From assembly GCA_037693485.1 (NCBI GenBank), contig CM075344.1:96445001-96509000 (forward strand): a DNA stretch of 64,000 bases, given 5' to 3'. Position numbers and translations under genes: made by a program. Below the pieces are notes generated by a model, which worked only from the letters and a program-made list of their open reading frames with translations, searched no databases and had not been told where the DNA came from. Shown piece by piece: positions 35,502 to 45,327 of the stretch; position 1 is the stretch's first letter, and every line of letters begins with the position of its first letter. The DNA comes from Kitagawia praeruptora. Taxonomy: Eukaryota > Streptophyta > Magnoliopsida > Apiales > Apiaceae.

Positions 35502-37003
35502 TGTTATGCACAAAATCACGCAAGCGCACGTTGTCACAAGTAATATATGATTAAATCAAGTTCGTTCCCACAGAGATCTAGAATGGTGTTCAATTCAATT
35601 AATGTACCTATGCACCGATGTATGGTTTTTATCCACTGCTAAGACAAATAACAAATTGGATTTTTATTAACTACTAAATTAAACTAAGATGCAAATTATA
35701 AAACTAAGAATTAAATTAACTAATAAGAATAGAAATCGAGTTACTTATGAGAATAAAAACATGGGACTCTAACTTCATTAAATACTTTCCTTAGATCTGA
35801 CGCCTTTAATCACTATGTGCAATGGTTTTGATATCTGATCGGATAACACGAAACAAGTATACGCTACCTGTCAGCATACGCATACCAAACTAATCATACA
35901 TCCACAAAAGAGATAGAAGATGAATAGACACCAATTATGCTTAGACCTTATATGTCTGTAGAATTTGAAAACATAACGGTTGAAGAACAAGTTATCCATA
36001 AAGATCACACAGGGCAGTATGAGTATTTTCATCTCACCCACGAATCATATTGATAAACAATTATGAACCTATGCTAGCATGGCAAGTTCTAAATCTCAAG
36101 ATCCACTTTCACTTCACAAGAGATTAACAATTCAATTTAGATGTTAGCTACGCATCTAAAAGCATTAAGATTAACCATACGAGGATATCAGATTTACACC
36201 ACACACAGATCTTTAAAGCATCAAGATACTAAGTTCCATAAGTAACTTCGTTAGAATCCCATGACAACGATTAACCCATAATTGAACCGTTCATCGTCAT
36301 GGGATTTGATGAAAACATGGTAAATAACAAGATATGAATAAAAGAAGTAATTATATTAATAAACAAGAGTTTGAGAAAACAAATCTATAATCCAAAGTAA
36401 CACAAAGGATGAAGTAGATCTAGATCCGTTGCTTGTCACGAGCGTTGAACCCTTCTCTCCTTTTCTCCCTTGCAGATCTAAGCTGGTTACAATAATAAAA
36501 CTATGATAATGTGTATATCTCTATTACAATGGTAGGATGTGTTTAAATAGGCTCTAAAAGTCTTGCCCAGCAAGAAAATACCAAAACAGAATTATAATAG
36601 AATTTCTGCAAGATGCGTTTCCTAAACTGATTCTGTTTTCTTAAGGAAATTCGTGGCTGACTTTTCTTCTATTTTCCAGAGCTGTTCCAGACGTAGTTGG
36701 GCCTCTGGACCACCTTAGAATGATAGAGAATCTCGTTATCTTCGCGTGGACTGCTTACGGGCTGAAAACAGACTTATAGAACTCAAGATATGGCCCAAAC
36801 AGTGAATCTCACGCGTGCAGCCCAATAAATCCGAATTTTAATAAATTAAATCTCCAAAAACGACAAAAACATCCACCATAATCAACATCCTTGTAAATCT
36901 GCACAACTAAACAAAATACATCAAAACTACAAGAAACTTGAGCCCAAGACAATCAATTTAAGCCGATTTAGAATGTTCCAAGTGGATATAAATCCACTTA
37001 TCA
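35502..37003 (-). repeat. E8 5' LTR (1502 bp)
   Basis: Same length as the other LTR and nearly identical. The second acctc duplication follows at 37004-37008, after which E7 resumes. Confidence 0.95.
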
Positions 37004-39059
37004 ACCTCCTCAACGCTCGAGGGGTAAGATTGATGGAACAAGTGTCTATCCATTAACAAGCATCATCTTGGGAAATATTGGTGAAATTTTCCTTTCCAAT
37101 TAGATACGACTACTTTGTGGAGTCCTATCAACAAGTACTATACTTGGGGAAAGGTAGACGAACTTTATGTTTCAGAGTTATGGATGTTATTCGAACAAGG
37201 AGACGCGTAAGTGGCCGAGTGGCGCCGGTCCAGCAATTAATGGCCCAACCATTGGCCGGGGGGTTCCAGAGGGCGGGCGATCCGTCGGTGCTTCCTTCTA
37301 CATGTAGAGAACAAATGATGGGGAGCATGACATGCGACTGATCATCGTAAATGTTGTGGCTCCTGGCGCGGCAAGCTCCCGTATTAGTTCATCTTCCAAA
37401 TTGGGAAATTTTCTGCAACATTATCATTGTTGGCAGGTTTGAAAAGTGTTCGAACTGGAATTGCAATATTCTCCCTGCAAGTTCCTCTATTATGAAAATT
37501 TGATAATATCTTGCTTATCTTTGACCTAGCAGATATTTCTTCGGAACAATTATATTTTGAGTTACCTTGTAACTTCATCTCATGCCTTATATTGGTACTA
37601 CGTTCGTTAATGCATGGCATATGGTATCAAAGATATTTTGAACTGTTATATATTATTACTGTTCAGTTGTATTCTTTTAGGTGGGCTATTGCTCACCCTT
37701 GCTTTATTTATCTATATCACAACAACAGCTAGATCAGATGGCCGCGCAAGGCGCACTCCGCGTAAGCAGGTGACAGCCGTCAGAGGAATAATCACTGAGG
37801 TCATAGCTACCATTGCTGAAGAGGCAGCTACTGGTAGGCTAGTTGTTAGCATTTGAGTATCAAATGTATTTATTATATGGCATATGCAAATGGATGGCAA
37901 AGAGTATGTAAGGGTTAATTGTAATTCTTTGGGTTGTAAGAACTCAAACTTGTGATTAATAATATTGATGGTTACTCTGATTTCATCTCTGGGACTGTAA
38001 CAGGTGTGATTTATGTTGTTGTTTTGGGTCACAAGGTTGTAATTTAGATTATGTTGGTTTTGTAGATGGATATTGAGACCGTAACGACCAGATCCCTGAC
38101 CCCGGATCTGGGGGTGTTACATTGATAATATCATATTTGGCTCTACTAATGAAAAGTTGTGTGCTAAGTATAGCAAGCTTATGCAGTCTAAGTATCAGAT
38201 GAGCATGATGGGTGAATTAAATTATTTCTTAGGCTTGCAGGTCAAACAGACTGAGACTGGTATTTTCATTAATCAGTCAAAGTATATCAAAGATCTTTTA
38301 AGAAGGTTTGACTTTCAAGACTGTGCAGTTGCAAAAACACCCATGGCAACAGCCACAAAACTAGACTCTAATCCTAAGGGAAAGAGTGTGGATAATACTA
38401 CTTATAGAGGCATGATAGGCTCATTGTTATATCTAACTGCAAGTACGCCAGATATAATGTTTTCTACCTGTTTATGTGCTAGATTCCAAAGTGATCCTAA
38501 GGAATCTCATTTAATTGCTGTGAAGAGAATTTTTAGATATCTCAAAGGAACTCCAAATCTTGGTTTGTGGTATCCTAGAGAATTTGATTTCTTCCTAATT
38601 GGCTATTCAGACTCTGATTATGCAGGGTGTAAGATAGATAGGAAAAACACTACAGGTACATGTCAATTCTTGGGAAACATATTGATTTCTTGGGCAAGCA
38701 AGAAGCAACAATCTGTCTCAACCTCAACTGTAGAAGCTGAGTACATAGCAGCAGGCAGTTGTTATGCATAGCTCCTTTGGATAAGAAATCAGTTGATGGA
38801 TTATGGTATGACACTTAGTAATATTCCTATGTTTTGTGATAATACTAGTGCTATCAAAATTGCAGAAAATCCAGTTCAACATTCAAGGACTAAGCATATT
38901 GATGTCAGGTATCATTTTATTAGAGAACATATTGAGAATGGTACTGTGGAACTTCATTTTGTTCCTACTGACAAACAGCTTGCAGATATTCTAACTAAAC
39001 CACTTGATGAGACTACATTCAGTAGATTAGTAAGTGAGTTAGGAATGTTAAATTTCTAG

Positions 39060-39630
39060 ATCTTTAACATCTGCAAAAGTAGCAAGGTATGTTGTTTTTA
39101 GCTTATAGACTTGATATTCTTGTCAGGATCTATATTTGATTGTTAAATACTTTAGCTATAACACTTTGCCTTGATAAATTTCAGTATGATAGACTTTTTA
39201 ATAATCATCAGGATTAGAATTGTTATCAGGATGCTGACGTCATCAATATTGTGTCAGTATCAGGATTGTGAAAATTGTTTCAGATCCTGACGTTTGCTTT
39301 GTGTAGTAATCTAATTCTGAGATGTGTTAAGTCTATGCCAGCAAGTTTTAATTCATTCATACTGATAGTTTATATTATCATTCAATTCAGTCAATAAAAT
39401 CAAAAGACAATTAGATAATAAGAAATTGTATTTTCATTAATTGAAAGCATTACATACATGGAAATGAAATACAACATCTTTTTGTCTAACTTCTACTGAT
39501 AATCCTGTACTTGTCTAATGATATGGATTCTGAGATACAGGACAAGGAGCATCTCAAGAAATCCATCAGGGGATTTGAACAGCCTCGTCTACTCTTGGAT
39601 TCCTTGTCTGGGCGACTTGAATGAGAGTAG
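39060..39630 (+). other. E5 pol 3' spacer and trailer of the antisense ORF
   Basis: No sense ORF. On the minus strand this is the sequence downstream of the antisense ORF stop. It contains AT-rich stretches with AATGAAAATAC and similar possible poly(A) signals near 39430, conserved at about 49770 in E6. Confidence 0.5.
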
Positions 39631-39900
39631 CTAACTTAAATGTATAGCATCCCCATCAAGATCAACCTCAGACTCTCGGCCAAATTCTTCATCCTCGAGT
39701 TTTGAGGAGGTTAGGGGAAGATTGTATCCAACAGATGGATGTTTTAGAAGAAACCTCTGAATATTATCTAAAACTACTCCATCCATGACTAGTTCGATGA
39801 GAAAAGTCGTCTCTTCAAAGAGATGATCAAGAACAGGATGTTCATCGACTGTGAAAAACCTAGAGAATGGGTTTGAATGGAATTTTGGTTTGAGAATCAT
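39631..39900 (-). CDS. E5 antisense ORF (89 codons), conserved in E6
   Basis: ATG at 39900, stop at 39631. The product contains VDEHPVLDHLFE, then an LIEL-rich amphipathic segment, NIQRFLLKHPSVGYNLPLTS, and an acidic tail ending DLDGDAIHLS. E6 carries the same ORF in the same antisense place (49321-49590). The two proteins have equal length and differ at about 12 of 89 residues, with the C-terminal 37 identical. A TATA box (CTATAAAAG) lies 57 nt upstream of the ATG. I do not recognise a family. Antisense ORFs are known from some plant retrotransposons, mainly the gypsy Tat group, but I cannot link this one to them. Confidence 0.6.
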   Translation of the reverse strand: MILKPKFHSNPFSRFFTVDEHPVLDHLFEETTFLIELVMDGVVLDNIQRFLLKHPSVGYNLPLTSSKLEDEEFGRESEVDLDGDAIHLS

Positions 39901-39956
39901 TGTTGCGAAGAAAAGAAATTGAAAGGTTTATGGAGAATGGCATAAGGCGTCTGTTT

Positions 39957-39965
39957 CTTTTATAG
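39957..39965 (-). promoter_or_regulatory. TATA box of the E5 antisense ORF
   Basis: CTATAAAAG on the minus strand, followed by a CT-rich stretch and then the ATG at 39900. The E6 counterpart (49257-49265) reads CTTTAAAAG at the same distance. Confidence 0.55.
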
Positions 39966-40576
39966 AAAGGCGTGAGAAGCTGAACAGTCACTTGGAACTA
40001 TCAATGAAGTCAGACGCTAATTATCGCGTGTGACTATATTTCTTGTATTTTCAAGAAATGTCGAATATATCTAACCAATTGATTTTGTTCAGATTAATTA
40101 TTTATTTCTTTTTCAGATAAAAGAAAAAAAAAATGCCACGTGGAAACTCCATTTAAGTCTCTGGAATCAAGATGATATTAATCAGGATTTCAAGTGTGAC
40201 CATCAGGATTTGAGAATTATTATTTTTAAATCACATTGCATTTTGTGATTATTTTGATGGGAGGTCACAACAGGAAAAGGAAGCTAATCAGTATTGATTT
40301 TTATCTTGATAATAACCTGATTTATTTCATGAAAATCAATTTTGGATTTTATTTTCCAAAAATCGTGGGTAACCGCACTTTTCAGGGACTGACACCTGTT
40401 AATCTACGTGTCGACGTAGGATAGTGGTCTGAAAGATTTGTGAAATATATTTGTTTTGAAACTCTAATCGTGTAATTGCTTTCTCTAATTTCACATTCTC
40501 TAAAGCAAAAACACTCTCGAGTTTTCAAAATCACTAATCCATTTTAAGAATTTTTCAAGTTCTTTTCAGATAAAAA
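39966..40576. promoter_or_regulatory. Divergent spacer between antisense ORF and ORF3 in E5
   Basis: It contains the G-box CACGTG (about 40138), the inverted repeat CTACGTGTCGACGTAG (about 40403), and a CT-rich leader. At its right end is the acceptor-like TTCAAGTTCTTTTCAG (40554-40569), 7 nt before the ORF3 ATG. No ORF was recognised. Its arrangement suggests a bidirectional regulatory region, an inference. Confidence 0.45.
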
Positions 40577-43449
40577 ATGGCAGCTCAAATAAGGTTATCT
40601 AAATCAGTAGCCTTCAAGTTTGGTGACTTTGATTTTATGACGAACAATCATGTAGCAGCTATCACCAATAAGGAAGGAGTGTCAACTGATTTTCACCCAA
40701 TCATGGACTTTCTGGCGTATGGACCGTTAAGTTATGCATTGACAGCATCTCCACAGATTAATCAAGCAGTTGTTACACAAGCTTGGGAGAATGCTGAGAT
40801 AATTGATTCTACTCAAAGTCAATCAGATTTGGTAGAGAACATTGTGTTTCTTCTTATGTACAGCAAAAGAGAATTTTCTCTGACATTATAAAGAAGGACA
40901 ATGAAAAGAATCTATATGAAATACCTGCAATACACTATCCACATCATGTTCAGGTAATTCTTAAAACTCATCTTCCTACTCTCTACAATTCTTCTTTCTT
41001 TTGTGGTGAAATGGCTCAGGAATCTCATTTGGAGGAGAACCCACCTGTGTCTACCCAAGTAGCCCAAAACATTATAGTCTCTGAAACAAATCAAGAACAA
41101 CATTTGAATCCACAGCCTATTGTTTCAAAGAAACCAACCTCTGGTGTTTCTCAAAAGACATCAGTTGTAAGGAAGAGAAGATTTGTTGTGTCAAGTAGTA
41201 GCAGTTCTAGTGAAGATGATGATAATATATCTCTTGCTGAGAGAGAAGAATTGAAGGCTGCAGTTCGACTTTCTAAGCTAGGACAAAGAGATGAAGCACC
41301 TAGTCACAGCCAGGCTGCAGTTTCTCAAAAGACTGTAGTACTTAAGAAGGGAAAACAGTTACTGGATACTGTCTCTCAAAAGACTATGTCTATTGAAAAA
41401 GGATCTCATCCCAAGATCACTTCTGTATCTACACTTTTTGAGTCTTCTCAGGATAAATCTTTTGCTCACTATACCAGGAGAACAAGGAGAAAGATTCAAT
41501 TTTCACCTACACACACATAGTCTAGTCCAACTAATATCATGCAGGTCTCTACAAATGAATCTACAATCAAGTCAGCAAATGACTATAGAGATCTGGATAT
41601 TGATTCTTCATGGGAAACTACATTATCATACAGACTGGCTATGGGACTAATTTCTCTCAAAGTGAAGTTGTCAAGGCCTGTTCTAGATTTTCTGGTTGAA
41701 AGAGTACCAAAACTTTTATTTCCAGAAGAATATGGACTTCTACATCAAAGACTTGACTTAATGAAGATGTATTTCTATGTATCTGTCAGAAGACAATTAG
41801 TCAAGAAATTTGGACTCTCGAAGCATGTTGCACTTCAATCACTACATGCATATTTATTTGACAAGGATGTCATTATTGAAGATGCTTCAGCTCAAGGTGA
41901 ACAACTGGAGGAAGTAGATAGTGGAATGCAGTCAACAGAAGATACTATTGCACCAGTGGTGGATAGTAGGAAAGATCAGATCATAGTCACTGCAACACAA
42001 GAACCATCTAGTCAGAGGTTGGATGACTCAGGAGTTGTGATAGCTGATGTTGAAAGGTCTTCTGTGATGACTGAAATTGCAAGTGAGAAACCCTATGATA
42101 TGGGAGGAATAACTTTGACTGGTTTTCTTGAAGATCAAACAAATATTATTCAGTCAGAGTCTATCCACCTTGAGGGTGAGTCTCAGCAAACAACACTTAA
42201 AGACGGTGATGTACTAACTATGGTGTCTAATGAAGTATTACTGAAGACATCAGAGTCTAGTAAAGAACCTGAAAGTGGTATACTGGAGCCTGTAGTCTCT
42301 GGAAGGAAAGAAGATGTTTGTGAGGGTTCAGAGACTATAGCAGCTCACTCCTTGGAGAAAACCTCAAGCCCCGTGCCAAATGAGGAACCTTCTCTCCATG
42401 TGAGTTCAGGTATAAAAACTTCTTCTAAACTCTATTTTTCTGTAGGTCATGAGAGCACTTATCCAAATTTGAATTATACACTTGAAAAGATGGATATTGA
42501 TCCACAATCAGAGCGGCTGACTCCTGACCAGGCAAAAGGAGAGGTAGAAAGAGTGTTGACTTTAGATAGTCAAAGTGAGAATGAGGGTATGGATAATCAA
42601 CTCCATAGTGAGAGAGAGAAAATTAGGAAACCACCATCGTTTGATTTCTGGGATCAGGTTTTTCCTGAATCTTGGTCTGATAATCTTGGTATGGATGCTG
42701 GTACTTATTCTTTTATCAAGATGTATGAGAAGAATGACTTAGCAAAGCACAACTCAAAGCCAGAAGTCAAAGCTCAGAAGCAAAAAGAAAGGCTTGCAGG
42801 AATTATAAACAGAAGATGTGAAAGGCTAAGACAAACTTCTACAACATCAGTACCAGAAGATATTTCTAATGATCCTAGTATTCCTTTGTTTGTACTACCA
42901 ATATCAGCCAGAATTGAGACATCAACAGTATCTGATCAATCTAAGGAGGAGTCAGGTTTTGTAGATGTTAGTACACAGAATACTGGTGAAGGACAAGATA
43001 ATCATATTGCAGCTTCAGATCAGAAAGATGAAGATGTTTGTAACTCTACTCGAGTTTTATTACTTGAATATCATTCTACACAGGCAACTTCTTCTATAAA
43101 ACTTAAATATGAAGATATTCCAAACACTTCCAACATTGGAGTCAATTCTGAAGTTCTACAAGACATTCAGAAATCTCAAGTTGAAATTCAATCAAGACTT
43201 CAAACACTTGAAGATAACCAAGTCACTATTATGGAAAATCAAGCAGTTCTGATGAATCTCATTTGTTCTATTACTGAATCTCTTGGAATTAATGTTGCTG
43301 ATGTCAAAAAGGGGGAGATAAAAACAGTTAAAAGGCAACATACTAGGGGAGGAGATAAACAGACTGGGAGAAATAAAAGAGGAACTAAGGATGACAGAGG
43401 TGAATCTTATCAGGGAAGTGGTAAAGGAAAAGAAGCATCAAATAGTTGA
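40577..43449 (+). pseudogene. E5 third ORF (ORF3), shortened by a GT-AG deletion and a stop
   Basis: ATG at 40577. After 83 codons the frame jumps at 40826/40827, where a 448-nt segment present in E6 is missing, and the protein ends at 40891. Adding 448 nt puts the rest (41011-43449) back in the starting frame, so that loss alone explains the shift. A TAG at 41518 is a second break. The remainder encodes a Ser-rich SSSSSSEDDD stretch, a folded segment (SWETTLSYRLAMGLISLKVKL), a long acidic Ser/Thr/Glu-rich region and a C-terminal coiled coil (LEDNQVTIMENQAVLMNLI) ending in a basic tail. Function unknown; often called env-like by position. Confidence 0.85.
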
Positions 43450-43587
43450 ATTCTTTCTTCTAAGTACTGGATACTATGTCTATATCTGAAAAAGGAGGTA
43501 CTTAACTTCATGATTTTTGAATTCATAAATTCTATTCTGATTGTATGCTTCAGATTTATGCTTCAGATTTATGCTTCAGATTTTAAA

Positions 43588-43605
43588 GCATAAATAGGGG
43601 GAGAT
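43588..43605 (+). other. E5 polypurine tract
   Basis: GCATAAATAGGGGGAGAT lies immediately before the 3' LTR and is shared with E6. Confidence 0.85.
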
Positions 43606-44280
43606 TGTTAGGAATAATTCATGAGTTGTGATGTTAAGAATAGAATTTTACTTATACTTCTTGTATATCCTGATTTATAAAGGATTTAGCACTTTGTAAG
43701 ATGTCAGGAACTGAGATTGAATCCTGATACGTCAAGTCAAGTACTGATCAAGTACTGATGGGATGGTCAAATCCTGATGCAAGATGGAATCCTAATATCA
43801 GTCGTGTTACTGATGATGTCATTATGGATGCTACAGAAACTGACAAGTGCTATAAAACAGGATCTTTGTTTGAGGAACAAGCAAGAAGATTTTATGAAGG
43901 AAAGAATTTTCTATTGATGGAAACTATCAACTAGACGGCAGAACATTGTCATGTATAGATTATCTTTCTGTGATTAGTTGATAGGTAGCATTATAAATAC
44001 TCTCTCTATGTCATTGTAAAAAGAGTTCGAGTCGTGAGTTTTGTGTGTGTAGCTCTGTAAGGTTTGTATTCGAAAGTTCGAAACAAACAGAGAGATTTGT
44101 ATTATCAGCAGCTGCTAAAGGTATTTGTACACCTTTGGTAGAGTTTGTATTTGATCTTATTAATGCAAACAGAGTTTGATTCATTCGTTTATTCTTGTTC
44201 AGATAACCAAGCAAAAATCAGACACGATTATATAACTTGTATTCAACCCCCCCCCCTTCTACAAGTTATTCGAGTTAACA
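43606..44280 (+). repeat. E5 3' LTR (675 bp)
   Basis: It matches 19911-20649 except for a deletion of about 64 bp near 43698 and roughly 19 substitutions. The aaata duplication follows. Confidence 0.93.
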
Positions 44281-44285
44281 AAATA

Positions 44286-44377
44286 TCTATTGCATTTCTT
44301 GATCCACATTCTAGGGTTTACACCATCAAATTTAGGGAAATCAAGCTTAGGTGTAAACTTAAAAGATCGATTTATAC
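44286..44377 (-). pseudogene. E4 gag middle fragment, 92 bp between E5 and E6
   Basis: In the minus strand this reads through PKLDFPKFDGVNPRMWIKK, the typical start of a plant gypsy gag core. It continues in frame into the sequence at 19910 (ending RYF then ELCKISNDQ). It is the only original E4 DNA left between the two copia insertions and carries the aaata and tatac duplications at its edges. Confidence 0.9.
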
Positions 44378-45111
44378 TGTTAACTCGAATAACTTGTAGA
44401 AGGGGGGGGGTTGAATACAAGTTATATAATCGTGTCTGATTTTTGCTTGATTATAAGAACAAGAATAAATGAATGAATCAAACTCTTGTTTGTATTAATA
44501 AGATCAAATACAAACTCTACCAAAGGTGTACAATACCTTTAGCAGCTGCTGACAATACAAATATCTCTCTGTTTGTTTCGTACTCTCGAATACAAACCTT
44601 ATACAGAGCTACGCACACGAACTCACAACTTCGTCGCTCTTTACAATGATATTGAGAGAGTATTTATAATGCTACCTATCAACTAATAACAGAAAGATAT
44701 AATCTATACATGACAATGTTCTGCCTTCTAGTCGATAGTTTCCTTCAATAGAAAACTCTTTCCTTCATAATATCTTCTTGCTTGTTCTTCAAACAACGAT
44801 CCTATTTTATAGCACTTGCCAGTTTCTGTAGCATCCATAATGACATCATCAGTAACACGACTGATATCAGGATCTGTATACACTGCATCAGTATCTGATC
44901 AACCATCAGTATTGGACCATCATCAGGATTTGCTCTCTGTTCCTGACATGTAGTCTCCGATACACTGTTCATTCCTGACTAAACTATACAGATAACTGTC
45001 TTACACATAAAAACTAAATACAGTGCTAAATCCTTTATAAGATCAGGATCACAAGAAGTATAATGTGTAAATTCTATTCTTAACATCACAACTTATGAAT
45101 TATTCCTAACA
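44378..45111 (-). repeat. E6 3' LTR (734 bp)
   Basis: TGTTAACTCG...CCTAACA on the plus strand; pair of 55860-56594. Confidence 0.96.
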
Positions 45112-45135
45112 ATCTCCCCCTATTTATGCTTTACA
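45112..45135 (-). other. E6 polypurine tract
   Basis: Minus strand: AAGCATAAATAGGGGGAGAT adjoins the LTR. Confidence 0.85.
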
Positions 45136-45327
45136 AACTGAAGCATAAATCTAAGTTGTGGATGTCAAAACATATAACAATACAACCAGAATAGAATTTA
45201 TGAATGTAGAATTATGAAGTTAAGTACCTCCTTCTCAGATGTAGACATTTATCCAGTACTTAGAAGAAAGAATTTTAACTATTAATGCTGCTCTTCCTTA
45301 CCACTTCCTAGCTGAGATTCACCACTG

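Larger units (their letters stand above)
28298..37003 (-). mobile_element. E8: young Athila-like gag-only (TR-GAG type) element
   Basis: Two LTRs of 1502 bp each (28298-29799 and 35502-37003) with an acctc duplication at 28293-28297 and 37004-37008. I counted about six mismatches by eye (about 0.4%), making it the youngest insertion here. The interior (5.7 kb) has an Asp-tRNA primer site, one long gag-protease ORF, a long non-coding region and a purine tract, but no RT, RNase H or integrase. It must be mobilised in trans. Gag and protease sequence and the primer choice fit the Athila lineage. Confidence 0.92.
24258..38121 (+). mobile_element. E7: probable gypsy solo LTR of about 5.15 kb, split by E8
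   Basis: It starts TGTAAGAACCCAAAATTTCG and ends GATCTGGGGGTGTTACA, flanked by ttgat (24253-24257 and 38122-38126). Without E8 and its duplication it is about 5153 bp. I see no primer site, no polypurine tract, no gag or pol, and no second copy of either end inside, which favours a solo LTR over a full element. The terminal part shares the block TTGCTCAC-CTTGCTTTA (37689) and a GTAACGACC...GGATCTGGGGG end with the E2 LTR, which suggests a related gypsy lineage with very long LTRs. Orientation is inferred from that similarity. The short ORFs in it (such as 37078-37341) show no recognisable family. Confidence 0.75.
20699..39059 (+). pseudogene. E5 fused Gag-Pol, interrupted by E7
   Basis: ATG at 20699. 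Gag runs directly into protease in one frame: the knuckle CFNCSELGHFASEC (21704-21745), then the junction at 21913/21914, then the protease LDSGCSGHMTG. In the sibling E6 a 1094-nt segment separates these parts. Integrase follows (HHCC region, SDNGTEF, QQNGVVERKNR). A 20-nt deletion near 23262 shifts the frame and a further deletion of about 30 nt occurs near 23360. A TAG at 23720 replaces Gln. RT is cut by E7 at 24258, inside YVDD. After E7 the RT and RNase H resume at 38127 with the second catalytic Asp codon changed to AAT (Asn), then a TAG at 38769, and end at LGMLNF (39057). Not functional. Confidence 0.93.
19911..44280 (+). mobile_element. E5: Sirevirus-type Ty1/copia element, split by E7
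   Basis: LTRs at 19911-20649 and 43606-44280, with an aaata duplication at 19906-19910 and 44281-44285. Order: Met-tRNA primer site, fused gag-pol, antisense ORF, third ORF, purine tract, LTR. It belongs to the same family as E6, but it lacks two GT...AG segments that E6 retains, and its ORFs are broken. Its LTRs differ at roughly 19 sites by eye plus a deletion of about 64 bp in the 3' LTR. Confidence 0.95.

Noticed and set aside
37078..37856. Small ORFs in the right arm of E7
   Set aside because: Short, without recognisable family, inside an LTR; one Arg-rich stretch near 37730 is conserved only in position with the E2 LTR.
24258..38121. E7 as a complete LTR element or LARD with short LTRs
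   Set aside because: Neither end sequence recurs inside, and no primer site or purine tract was found. A solo LTR fits better, although an old diverged LTR pair cannot be fully excluded.
40577..43449. ORF3 as a true envelope glycoprotein
   Set aside because: No visible signal peptide, transmembrane segment or glycoprotein-like Cys pattern; it is called third ORF only.
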